Part shown: in pieces, positions 46,293 to 55,738 of the stretch
Layout of the letters: the number at the start of each line of letters is the position of its first letter
Position numbering within the stretch: the stretch's first letter is position 1
Assembly (NCBI GenBank): GCA_028751875.1
Contig: CM054167.1
Span: 19,766,059-19,830,058, forward strand
DNA from: Rapana venosa
Taxonomy: Eukaryota; Mollusca; Gastropoda; Neogastropoda; Muricidae
Direction of reading: 5' to 3'
DNA length: 64,000 nucleotides
Notes under the pieces: generated by a model
Database searches by the model: none
What the model saw: the letters and a program-made list of their open reading frames with translations, nothing else
What the model was told of the DNA's origin: nothing
Made by a program: the position numbers and the translations under genes

Positions 46293-47756
46293 CTTCAGAC
46301 GGTTTATTCATGTAAGGCCATAGCCCCATATGAAAGGGGGCAGAAAAAAGCAAATAATGTATATGCGTATACAACATACAAAACAGCACATAATACATCT
46401 GTACCAAAGACATGAGAGCCTAAGACGTAAGTTTTTCTCGTAACCGAAAAGCCTTATACAAAAATAGAGCCAGATTATGAACAGTTTTATCATGGACTGA
46501 TGCCATCAGCAAACTTAACCGGAACAAACAAGGTCGGGCATAGAATTTCTGTGGAATAAATCTTATACGTAAAGTAGTGAGAGCAGGACACTTCAAAACA
46601 AAATGGACTTCGTCTTCAGCTGATTCTTTACATAGTGGACATAGCATATCGGTAGCAGAGACTCGTCTATAGCGGAAAGCATGTGCATGAATGTCCGATA
46701 TGCCGAAACGAAATCTAGTGAGAATGAATCTCAAGTGTTTATCCATGTTCATTGAGATATATTTCTTTACTACATGTGTTGAACTATAAACCCTGTATAA
46801 ATCGAATCTATCGCTAGAGTTGATATGGTTTTCCCACTTTTGCCATCTACAGTCAACCATTCTCTGACGAAGAGTTTTAATAAATATATTTTCTTGTCCT
46901 ACCCCCTGATAGATCCATGCATATCCAAGTCCCAGTTCAGATAAACATATTCGTATATTAGATACCCAATTAACTTTACCCCTTGCATCTAAATCAAGCA
47001 ACATATCATATGCCTTTCGTGGTAGCCTATCGTTATTCATCTTTAATAATTTAAACCAGTACTGTATACACCTACTGTATACACCTAACGGCGGAAGTAA
47101 TGAAAATAGGCCATAGGGTATCTGTTTGTTTCTCCATATATTAAATCATTTGGTGTTTTCCTTTTTACCCCTAAAAACTTTTCAGTCCAAACAAATGAAC
47201 AGATTCACAGAGCTCAGCAGCTTTTAAATCCAAGCCCCACAGTTGAGAACCATACTGCATTATAGGCTGTACTTGTGTATCAAATATCTTAACAAACAGT
47301 TGTAGAGAATTATTATTTAACACAAACAGTTTCTTCATGATCTGAAACAGGGCATTCTTTGCTTTACTAGATAGGTCCCTACAAGCAGCTGCAAAACTTA
47401 ATCGAGTAGAAAAAATTATACCTAGATATTTATAAGCATTTACAATAGGCATTGGAACATTATCATAAAACCATTTTTCTCTAGCTGCAAGATGACCTCC
47501 TTTTCTAAATACTACGATATTACTTTTGTTCAAGTTGACTTTCAGTTCCAGTTCACTCGCTGCTTTCTTTAAGTTGTTGAGCTGAGTTTGCAATCCAATC
47601 ACTGTCTCAGAAAACAAAACAATATCATCAGCCAATAACAAAATAAATAGTTCAATAGAATCATTTGTAAATCTGGCACCATGTCTTCCTTTTTCAATTA
47701 GTTGTACTGCTAATTCATTTATAAATAGCGTGAACAGAACAGGACTACATACATCT

Positions 47757-47846
<90 letters not shown>

Positions 47847-47898
47847 TGAGAGTGTGGTGTGTGCACACAAAATATGTGCATGTATGTGTGTGCATGCA

Positions 47899-47935
<37 letters not shown>

Positions 47936-47944
47936 CTCTATTTA

Positions 47945-48003
<59 letters not shown>

Positions 48004-50177
48004 GATATGCAAGTGTGTCTTTATGTAAGGGAACAAAATACATGTGTGCATGTTTATAAATATAAATGCAAATGTGTTTTTATGTAAGAGAATAAAACAT
48101 GAATGGGTGTGTGCGCGCATGTGTGTGGTATATATTGTATGCACATGCGTGCATGCATGTGTGTGCATGTATACATTGCATCTTTATGTAAGAGAACAAA
48201 AAGCAAAAAGAAAAGAACAACCAAACATGATGACCAAGTGTCATTCATGGTCTACAATGCGCTCAAAGACTTGCTACAACTGTCAACATCTTCACTTTAA
48301 AAAAAAAAATATCTAAGTTACAGTAAAAAAGTGTGACACTTACTATTCACCTCTAGCAGTTTAACTTCCCTACACTCTCTTTCACTTCAGAACAAACATA
48401 CTTTGTGTTCATAAAAAAACAACAATGTCCTAGCATATGCAGTTCCAGTTGACACGTCAGTCAAGATTAAAGCAGTAATCAGCTGCCATGGCACAGTGGT
48501 TAGCGCCTGGCATTACAGACTGGATGATCACGGGTTCATATCCCATAAGTCATAGGGATTTTTCAGACTCCATCTGGCTCCAACCCAGAGCGAGTTTGCT
48601 ATGGGCTCATTGGGAAGACTGGGACCACATAGTTGAGCTTCATCTACTTTACAGATGCGATTTTAAGAGTGTTGCTCCAATTATCTGACCAACACTGCAG
48701 GTGTCTGTATCTCTCGGGCCCGGTTGACGCAAGGATATCATAATGATAGGAAGCGTAGAGTACAGCCCTGTCACATAGTCTCAAAGCAAATGCACTTCCA
48801 AAGCAGCATTGTTGCATCATCTTCATCTTCATTAATCATCATGTCGTAAAAGAAAAATTGTCTCTGATTCCGTGTTTCACTGATGATGAGGCAGCAACCC
48901 CTACCAACAAGCAAAACAAAAAGCTTAAGCAGTGACATGTATGCTTCCTTCTGTTACACAGTGATCTGTCCTACTCCTTTTTTCTTCCCTGGGCACATGT
49001 GGGATTCTGAACCTGATGGCAGTGACACGCAGCGAGGTCAGCTTGAACAGAATTTGTAAGTTAAGCCTTTTTGCTTTTTTCTTCTTCTCTCAATTCCTCC
49101 CTGTTTCAATGAACTGTGAAAGTAGATTGTGTCTTGACACTGCTGGGAAATGAACGAAGCGTAGCAATTCCTCTCAGTTTCTTTTGGTGTTTTGTTTTTG
49201 TTTTTCAATCAGAGCTCGAGGTTCGCCAATGGTGAGATTTTTGTGTACATGACTGGTTCTGAACACCCCCTCTCCCTCATTAGGTAGCCACATTCCGATT
49301 TCAGGGATGGTGTCTAAACACAACACCTGTGTGTATGCGTATTTTTTCAATTTTAATTTTGTCATCTGTTCTAACCGGCATGAAATGGCCTTCTCTTCTG
49401 AAAGGTGGAACAGGTTTTTAATGTGTGTGTGTGTGCAAGATGTTCTGCGTGCGTTCACACATTTTTAATGTGTGTGTGTGTGTGCAAGATGTTCTGCGTG
49501 CGTTCACACATGGGGGCCTCAGTTTATAGTCTCTTCTTAAGGACTTTGACATTCAGTTTGATTTGTTGTTGTTGTCAAACTGGAAAGAAAGAGACAGGCT
49601 TGGAATCGAACCCAGAACCTCGAGGTTAACTTGTCCTGCCACCTTCCTTCTTCCTCTCACTCAGTTTCAATGAAAAGCGAAAGTAGCTTGTTTTCTTGAC
49701 ACTGCTGTTAAATGAACAAAGCGTGGCAAATTCCTGTCACTTTCAATGAAAAGCAAAAGTAGACGGTTAGAAAAGCAAAAGTAGACAGTGACAATGAAGT
49801 GTTCTTACAAACGACTCCTTCCCAAGAGCATCTGAGGAACAATAGCTGGTGAAACGTGTCTTAGTCACTCAATGGCGGGGATGGAAACATTCTACTGTCA
49901 CTTTCTCTTTTTGTGGCAGTCCAGGGGAATTACTGAGAAATATTGCAATACAGTAAGTGCGTTGCTTTTGTTCAAATTATGCCACAGACGCATGCATGTG
50001 ATCCATCAAGCTGAAATAGTCCTGACCGCAAAATCAATGACAAATTTTGTAATTTTAACGAAATGAGCTGCTGTGAAGTGGGAATGTGTCGGCTGAGGCC
50101 AGCAGACAGACCTCCTGCAATGTGACAAGTGCAGGAGAAGACCAGGCACTACACACCCCAACCGGAGACAGAGACAT

Positions 50178-50221
<44 letters not shown>

Positions 50222-51215
50222 GTTTCTTTACAATGTGTATGATAATGGAAGAAACTTTGCCTGGTCCATTTCAAGTCAGTTGTAAACATTCACTGTGGAC
50301 TGATACAATATTAGGCTGTCATTGTCAGTGTTACTGTCAAAGAAAGGCCAATCGATATTACTGCACTAGCAAGTTCTTGATAAAGGTTTATCAGATATCA
50401 TAAATATACCAATACATGCCACCCCCAAAAATTCGAATCATAACAAAAAGCGAAAAACACACACACATGCTAACACACACAACCGTCAGATCATGAATTC
50501 ATCCCTAAAGTCGGAATGTGGCTACCTTGATGTCTTCTTTTTCTTCTTCTTCCTTTTTTGTCATGTTTCTCCCAGGGGAGGTTTGACATTGAGCCTTCTC
50601 CATCTTTGAATTTGACTTTTTTTTTTTTTTAGGAGCAAGGATTTTCATGGCTGGAAATGTGGGGAAAAAACGGGTGCAAATGCAAAATCTCACGCAGGTA
50701 TAGCTCAAAACTCAAGCTGAGGAAAAAACCCCAAATCATGTGCTCAACACACTAGCTACTTCACTACTCTGTCCCCCTGGGTGGCACAAACACACCCAGC
50801 ATGCATTTCGCAACATGGAGAGTGACAGACTGTGACAGATTCAACTCCGCCCATAGCACACTGCCTGAAAAACTCGGTGCTCACAGAGCCTCAGCTACAA
50901 CTCCTGCACATATCATGCATACGATCTGTACACAACAGAACAAAATGTGGGAAACAATTTTTTTGGTTTTTTTTGGGGGGGGGGGGGGTCATAAACATAC
51001 GTGCGCATGTTATTATGACTGTTCAATATCTTAATAGAATATAGTATTAATCTAAACTGATATTTGTCTTATACAGCATGTGGATCGGTGGTCTAGAGGT
51101 AACGCGCCTGTCTAGAATGCGAAAAGTCCGGGTCGGGTGTGTGCGTGGTTTGTACCCCGTTTGGGCCCGAAATTTTTCCCCATCCATTAGACCATGAGTG
51201 GTGGTCTGGGCGCTA

Positions 51216-51246
<31 letters not shown>

Positions 51247-53053
51247 CGTGTGTTACACAAAATTTTCAGCGCACGTAAAAGAACCCACGGCAACAAGGGA
51301 GTTGTCCCTGGCAAAATTCTTAGAAAAAAGCCACTCTAATAGGAAAACAAATACAGTTGCAGACCAAAAAAAAAAAAAAAAAAAAAAAGGGTGGCGCTGC
51401 TCTTGTGGCGACGCACTCTCCCCGGGGAGAGCAGCCCGAATTTCACGCAGAGAAATCTCGTGACTTAAAGTGGTATAAAATAAAATAAAAATATAACAAT
51501 TGACATATTATTAAAATGCGTGAGCATGGGTACAAATGCTTACAATGTGCGAGCGTGCGTGCGCGTGCACGTGTGACTGTTTGTGAATGTGCGGACATAT
51601 GGGTTTACTAGTGCGCACATGAGTAAAGTGATTTTTGTTGGGGTGGGTTTGTGGCTGGCTGAGATATTGCTGATTTGTGGATGCTTTTTATCTCATGATG
51701 GGTGCGTGCTGATGTTGGACAGTGTGTGTGTGTGTTTTAAATATTATGTTTAAATGTTTATCGTTTTTATGTGTGGCGAGTAACCCGCCGGAATTTCTCT
51801 GTCTTTGAGATCATAAAGCTTTTGAATTTGAATTTGAATTTGAAAACTCATGAGCACTGACCCTCTTCTGCTTCTTTTGATGGCCGTCGCAGAGCTCTGT
51901 TTATGGCTATGTGAATGGGCAGGTCTCCTTTGCTGTCAGGCTGTAGGGGTGGCACTTTGTGCTTCAACAGGTACCTGCAGAAAGAAGCCACAATAGTCAG
52001 GTCATAGCAATACACAAGTGTATGGTTCACATTGACTGAGCCATTATGATGGCAGGTGGGGTTGGGGTTGGGGACCCAAGAACAACAGCAACAACATAGA
52101 CAACAACCCCCCTCCCCCCCCAATAAAACAGCCCCCCTCCCCCACCCCCCCAACACCAAAAATCAAAACAACCCCCCCCCTTCCCAAAACCCAAAATAAA
52201 TCAAACACAACCAAATTTTTTAAAAGAAAAAATGGAATCAACAGCCATTCTACATACCAAATAAATGCAACTTGCCAGTAACACTTCTTTGTGTGAAACT
52301 GAAAGAAAGACTACATAGCGCATAATATAGTTGCCATTGTTATTTCAGTTTTATTGTCTTATGCAGAAAACCAGGAAAAAATTATTCTTTTGTATTTTCT
52401 ATATTGTTCAACTATATCATTAATATTATTGTATTAACATCCCTTTTTTATCATCTAATTAAATCACATCTTTTAATATATTTTTTTACTGTCATGTATG
52501 ATGATCACAACAAACTATCATAAAGCAATTTTTAGCATTCTGAATACAAGCTTCAAACAATGAAACAGGCACTGAAAAAGATCCGTCTGTCATGTGTCAC
52601 ACTCTGTGTGTAAAAGAATGCAATCTGTGGGTATCACAATCAGAGCAACTCATGCCTGACATGAATGACATACCTCAGGTCTGGGGTTTGATTCAAATTT
52701 GGAACAGCTATGTTTCATGGTAGCTTAGGTGTTCTAGTGTTCTCAAATCTTGTCGGTGGAAATCGATACTTTTTTCTTGGGTCAGTTCCCTGAAAAATCT
52801 GAAGTTCACTCCCACTCCTTGTCAACCGCATTGACCAAAAGACACCATAGGAAAGAGAATTATTTTCTGTCAGAGAAAACAGACTGTTTTCTAACTTCTC
52901 ACTATAATGGGAAGAAAATGTGGCAATTCTGGAGTCTAGGGTTTCTCATGAATATATATTAATAGTATTATCGAATCTGACCTATCAAATTATATCATCC
53001 TGTATGCGCATGCACGCACGCACACACAGACACACACCATGCAGCCTACACAC

Positions 53054-53089
<36 letters not shown>

Positions 53090-55738
53090 CACCACCACCC
53101 CCTTACGCACACACACAGTAACACACACTCACACACCATCCCCAACACAAACTCACAGTGACACACACTCAAACACTATGCACTTCTTTTCCACTGTAAT
53201 TTATATAACAGGTTAGGACTTATTCAGAAGTCCTAAAACCAATTCTTAAGCTAATCTGTCATCAAAATAATGTACTGCTATTAGTATTATACATGAGAGC
53301 ACCCTTCACTTTGTGACAATTATAGTGACTACTATCAGAACAAGTAAAAAATTTTGAATTATGAAAGAACAGTTTTCATTTGTAAACAATTTTTTTCTGA
53401 TGAAAATGAAGAATGAGCTCATCAAAAGAAAAAAAAAGAAGTAAAGGCATATAAAATTTATTAAATGGAAAACCAGTTTGTTGATTGATCCCTTCGTTGG
53501 CCAATAACAGGTTCAGAGTTCATTGTAAATGAGAGGATCATGCAAAGTTGCCATGGTGGGTGTGTCATTAATTAACAAGATAAGAATTTAAAAAAAATTA
53601 AGATTCCCTTAAGTTATATCACTTTGAAGGTAAAAAAACTTGGACCCTCCAATACAATAGTGGTGACATATTCACCATAGTGTCTGTGACAGCTGTGAAG
53701 CATGGTGTTTTAAACCAAAACCCTCAGATAGATAGAAGCTGTGTGTTATGTATGGTGAGCTGTGTTTTAATGGCTTTGTGCCATTCCTTCCTATTCCAAA
53801 TACTTTATTATCTACAAAAAAATGCAGTTAGGTTATTCAGAGCATCTAAATGATAAAAAAATGAATCACATACACATGTCATCAGAGAGCTTACAGCACC
53901 ATACAAAATCAACACAGTATGCACAGCTGTCAGTTCCCCTACTTTCATTTACTCGGGACGGGATAGCCTAGTGGTTAGAACATTGCACTCGCAATCTGAC
54001 CACCTAGGTTCGATTCCCGTTCAAGGGGATATTTTCCTCTGGAGTTAACATCAGTGCAGACTCCACTCTCCCCCAAAAGTCCTTTGGATGAGACTATAAA
54101 CCGAGGGCCCGTGTGCGAACGCACGCAGAACATCTTGCGCACACGTTAAATCCTGTTCCACTTTTTGCAAGAGTAGGCCACTGTGTGCCGGTGGGAACAG
54201 ATGACAGATTTTACAAAAACCGCATACACATGGGGACTGGATGTATCCTTGATGTAAAAGAATAAATGAATAAATAAATACTCTCAGCTGCTATCCATTC
54301 CATCCCAGCTGGTGCTAATTATAGCAGAAACTGACCCGAACTTGGACTTGGTAAAAGGGAGGATGTACTCATTTTAGCACTGGGCCCTGAACCCTTGACT
54401 TAGTTATGCTGGATTTGCGTGCTGTGTATGCTCTGTTCCTAGTGTTAGTCATGCAAACAACACATATATATTTTTAATTATTTGATGAACTCCTAAAAAT
54501 GTTTCTGCAACATAGTTGTGTAGGCACTCCATGCAACCTCTGAGTCTGATACACAAGACTCTCATTCATGTGCAAGTGTGCATGCATGTATATATTATAT
54601 ATAAATGCATAATATAAATCAACTTTACAAGTTGTATCACAACTTGTCATATAATACACACACACACACTAAAAATTAAAATTCAGAATCTATAGTTGTT
54701 TATGAGTGCACATCACTAGAATTAGAAAAGTGACTGTGTTAGTGTGTAAAAACAGGGAGTTTACGCTGTTACGGCACCACATAAAATCCACACTTAATGA
54801 CTTATGGTCTCTGTGCAAACATGACATACTTTTGACATCAAGTTGCAACTTGAAAACCTCTATTAGTTGAGTTGCAAAAAGAAAAATCAGTACTACTACT
54901 ATCATCATCATCATCATCATCATCATCATAACCATCATCCATCTCTCTCCCACTCAGGAAAGAAACTATAATTGTATAAATTATTTATAATGATTTCCAA
55001 AAATTCCACTGAGAAGATTTGAGAAAAATTACTTGAGATACCATGATGACACTGACAGATCTATGTGTCTTCAGGTTGACTCACTATCTAATTAATTCAT
55101 TCTCAAAGGTTTACTAATTCAATATCAATACTTAAAGGAGTTACATGCTAGAATCTCTGTTATACAGTGATAGATCGATCTATCTACTGTCTACCCTACT
55201 TTTTTCCCCTGGGCAATGTGAGTCTGGTCTTGAAGGCAGTGACATGCAACAAGTTCAAAAGCAAATCAAATGTCTTAAGCTTACTAATTCAACATCCATC
55301 CAATACTTAAAGGAGTGACATGCTTCTCTCTATTACACAGTGATAATCTATCTAGTAGGCCTATCTTAGTATCTACCCTACTCTTTTTTTTGCCTGGGCA
55401 ATGTGAGTCTGAACTTGATGGCAGTGACAAGACTGACAAGTGACATGAATAATGCAAGAGGTCAGAATCATAATGCATATCAAATGTCTTCTGAAACTAC
55501 TTTAGTTTAGTTTCGACATGTTTTCTTCCCAAACTTTGAGGAAACAGGATAAATACCTTGTGAAACTGCCTCGTCCATGTTTGGCAGCCACATGTAGGAA
55601 TGTACGTCCCTTTGGCAGAATCATGTATTTCAAGTCAACGTCATGCTTCCTAACGTAATCTTTGAATGCTCTAGGGCGATCTTCTTTAATGTAGTTTACC
55701 AGCTTCTCAACAATCTTTTCTTTAGATTTTCTCGACAT
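34169..55738 (-). CDS. NFKBIL1: NF-kappa-B inhibitor-like protein 1, complete, five exons
   Basis: Exons (minus strand order) 55736-55557, 51974-51862, 39144-38987, 36662-36548 and 34716-34169 sum to 371 codons plus stop, close to the length of vertebrate NFKBIL1. All four junctions keep phase (2, 1, 0, 1). Visible: ankyrin-type sequence (GRTFLHVAAKHGRG, GDLPIHIAINRAL, residues about 43-95), an acidic SDSDSDIE stretch, DWSDRLAREFE, a basic coiled segment, SYGDIPWP and a J-like C-terminus with RWHPDKF (HPD at about residues 330-332) and SQALNKKAE. The family is a nuclear ankyrin protein linked to NF-kappa-B control and, in later work, to RNA processing; the role here is inferred. An in-frame TAA at 55754-55756 supports the start, which has A at -3. 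Confidence 0.93.
34868..35375 (-). mobile_element. S1-variant SINE with repeated S2-type tails
   Basis: Two S2-type tail pieces in reverse (ggctagagctctgaagttca; agctagagctcagaggttca), then an S1-like body (gtttatagtctcgcctaaag) and head (ccactagactatcctgccct). A C run lies at 34924-34943. Confidence 0.55.
35475..35690 (+). mobile_element. S1 SINE 3' half
   Basis: gagactataaaccgaggccc to gcttattccattatcctcga, tail (AATAAAA)n. Confidence 0.72.
35830..36000 (+). repeat. R3 dispersed repeat
   Basis: agttggttttataccctgtt ... aaacaacaggactggactgg, tail (GGATT)n. Confidence 0.6.
36335..36482. repeat. Poly-C tract (G-quadruplex potential on minus strand)
   Basis: C runs at about 36341-36376 and 36416-36480, with short CACAC interruptions. 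Confidence 0.95.
36548..36662 (-). CDS. NFKBIL1: NFKBIL1 exon 4
   Basis: 115 nt, phase 0 to 1. Encodes LSDDETPDISPREDWSDRLA then REFENESADFFGRYNFYN. WSDRLARE is a strong family match. The acceptor is cttgcttccag. Confidence 0.94.
36680..37615 (-). repeat. 32-bp minisatellite ending at the NFKBIL1 exon 4 acceptor
   Basis: About 28 units of ACACATGACAAAAATAAATT plus ATGATTTAGGAT. The unit nearest the exon (catgacataaataaactggg) ends about 15 bases before the acceptor; on the transcribed strand each unit is T-rich (TTTATTTTTGTCATG). Confidence 0.92.
37619..37698. repeat. (CA)n microsatellite
   Basis: About 40 CA units directly after the 32-bp array. Confidence 0.97.
38262..38520 (+). mobile_element. 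S1b SINE (alternative tRNA-like head)
   Basis: Head gaaggtggcaggacattcat with B box tgggttcgattcccacc, then cgagactgtaaaccaaggcc and a decayed S1 body. Confidence 0.6.
38645..38785 (+). repeat. S2-type SINE 3' tail
   Basis: gtgggaatgcagttatctaa, tttcagcactggtgaacctc. A C run (38798-38814) and a reversed R1 copy (38905-38968) follow. Confidence 0.55.
38987..39144 (-). CDS. NFKBIL1: NFKBIL1 exon 3
   Basis: 158 nt, phase 1 to 0. Encodes YRNIVIPLLKDYPAPGLF ... YDKLAELNCHILGD and the acidic SDSDSDIE. Acceptor gtgtgattccag, donor gtgagg. Confidence 0.92.
39246..40215 (+). mobile_element. S2 SINE, split: head 39246-39440, rest 39890-40215
   Basis: Head atggccgagtggttaagacc (A box) and B-box region, then (CT)n/(TA)n and 350 bp of unrelated sequence, then S2 body (tcagcgtttggtggattacg), an R1 insertion at 39958-40022 and tail ctggttgaaccttggaactc. 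Confidence 0.6.
40366..40640 (+). mobile_element. S1 SINE, internally deleted
   Basis: gggatagcctattggttaga ... gcttattccgttatctttga. Its A/T tail passes into (TA)n at 40665-40724. Confidence 0.68.
40640..42800. repeat. Microsatellite cluster in NFKBIL1 intron
   Basis: (TA)n 40665-40724, (CT)n 40830-40930, (GA)n 41068-41215, 41342-41395 and 42060-42116, (CA)n/(TG)n 42155-42280, (GTGA)n 42427-42458. Two copies of ataatctttattctcaaggg (41218, 42565), each beside (GATT)n, look like LINE 3' tails in reverse. Confidence 0.85.
42805..43150 (+). mobile_element. S1b SINE, full length
   Basis: Head gaaggtggcaggatggttaa, B box tgggttcgattcccagc, then the S1 body (gatgagacttataaaccgag; cacacgttaaatcctgttcc) and tail gcttattccattatccttga. 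It shows the S1 body with a different tRNA-like head. Confidence 0.75.
43372..43427. repeat. (GA)n microsatellite
   Basis: Nearly pure GA; TG-rich sequence and then LINE coding sequence follow. Confidence 0.95.
43560..44101 (+). mobile_element. LINE RNase H and C-terminal coding region, 5'-truncated
   Basis: About 180 open codons: VTFCWVPSHSGFFPNERADR (end of RNase H with the VPSHSG..GNE..D signature, here PNERAD), then a Cys/His cluster (CLCGENISNTHIIFECKN) as in the C-terminal zinc-finger-like motif of RNase-H-bearing LINEs. Stop at 44099-44101; AT-rich 3' UTR after. Confidence 0.8.
44737..45066 (-). mobile_element. S1 SINE, full length
   Basis: Reverse copy from atcaaggataatggaataag through ggagtctgcactgatgttaa to ctaggctatcctgtccc. 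An S2-type tail (44668-44715) abuts it. Confidence 0.8.
45450..45850 (-). repeat. R2 dispersed repeat with (CA)n expansion
   Basis: Reverse copy from gaaggctcagagtcaggcag to gacagaccctaggcaccccc, split by (CA)n at 45757-45811. Confidence 0.6.
46290..47757 (-). mobile_element. LINE reverse transcriptase, 5'-truncated
   Basis: The minus strand from 47757 encodes SGDVCSPVLFTLFINELA, LLADDIVLFSE (RT catalytic ADD), KVNLNKSNIVVF and YKYLGIIF. A second frame (47040-46420) carries CPLCKESAEDEVHFVLKCPA, a zinc-ribbon-like zf-RVT motif. A frame break lies between about 47170 and 47040. The 3' UTR runs to about 46290. The 5' side stops at a (GA)n tract. Confidence 0.85.
47757..47842. repeat. (GA)n microsatellite at the LINE truncation point
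   Basis: About 43 GA units; (TATC)n at 47900-47935 and (CT)n/(TA)n follow. Confidence 0.97.
48484..48850 (+). mobile_element. S6 tRNA-headed SINE
   Basis: Head tgccatggcacagtggttag (A box) and cgggttcatatcccata (B box), body tccaacccagagcgagtttg, (ATC)-rich end near 48815-48845. Single copy here. Confidence 0.6.
48940..49050 (+). repeat. Third copy of the 55085/55278 repeat
   Basis: ttacacagtgatctgtccta, cctgggcacatgtgggattc, gatggcagtgacacgcagc; aligns with both copies near 55200 and 55400. Confidence 0.55.
49196..49650 (-). mobile_element. S1b-like SINE with S2-type tail and internal duplication
   Basis: Tail gagctcgaggttcgccaatg, body, then a tandem duplication of about 47 bp (tttttaatgtgtgtg ... 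gcgttcacaca at 49416-49510) and head ggaatcgaacccagaacctc, cttgtcctgccaccttcc. Confidence 0.65.
50180..50217. repeat. (GA)n microsatellite
   Basis: About 19 GA units. Confidence 0.95.
50503..50725 (+). repeat. S2-type tail interrupted by a reversed LINE tail
   Basis: catccctaaagtcggaatgt, then reversed LINE tail 50533-50615 (tttgtcatgtttctcccagg), then caaaatctcacgcaggtata. Confidence 0.5.
51078..51485 (+). mobile_element. S3 SINE, full length
   Basis: gtggatcggtggtctagagg, ggtttgtaccccg, body, end gacttaaagtggtataaaat; the closest match to the 1795 copy. Confidence 0.78.
51500..51846 (+). mobile_element. LINE-like 3' UTR with (TTGAA)n tail
   Basis: Noncoding; ends cataaagcttttgaatttga atttgaatttg, a short tandem 3' tail typical of some non-LTR elements. 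No coding part remains. Confidence 0.4.
51862..51974 (-). CDS. NFKBIL1: NFKBIL1 exon 2: ankyrin-type sequence
   Basis: 113 nt, phase 2 to 1. Encodes YLLKHKVPPLQPDSKGDLPI then HIAINRALRRPSKEAEE. Acceptor ttctttctgcag, donor gtcagt. Confidence 0.93.
52200..53950. other. Intron stretch, largely unique
   Basis: AT-rich, with a CA-rich tract at 53005-53175. No coding or mobile-element signature recognised. Confidence 0.4.
53955..54283 (+). mobile_element. S1 SINE, full length (best head)
   Basis: gggacgggatagcctagtgg, B box aggttcgattcccg, ggatattttcctctggagtt, cctttggatgagactataaa, acgttaaatcctgttccact and an (AATA)n tail. It lacks the last ~25 bases of the usual tail. Confidence 0.83.
54283..54440 (+). 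repeat. R4 dispersed repeat
   Basis: tcagctgctatccattccat, tagcactgggccctgaaccc, tatgctggatttgcgtgctg; adjoins the S1 tail. Confidence 0.6.
55085..55490 (+). repeat. Tandem duplication, about 190-bp unit
   Basis: Units 55085-55272 and 55278-55490 share ttactaattcaa, aatacttaaaggagt, acagtgata and gggcaatgtgagtctg. They lie within 70 bp of the end of NFKBIL1 exon 1 (intron side). Confidence 0.7.
55557..55738 (-). CDS. NFKBIL1: NFKBIL1 exon 1 with start codon
   Basis: 182 nt, ATG at 55736-55738, phase 2 at donor gtattt. Encodes MSRKSKEKIVEKLVNYIKED ... GRTFLHVAAKHGRGSFT. Confidence 0.93.

Noticed and set aside
51848..52159. Upstream extension of NFKBIL1 exon 2
   Set aside because: Sequence above 51974 is intronic (ttctttctgcag acceptor, G-rich low complexity); phase requires the start at 51974.
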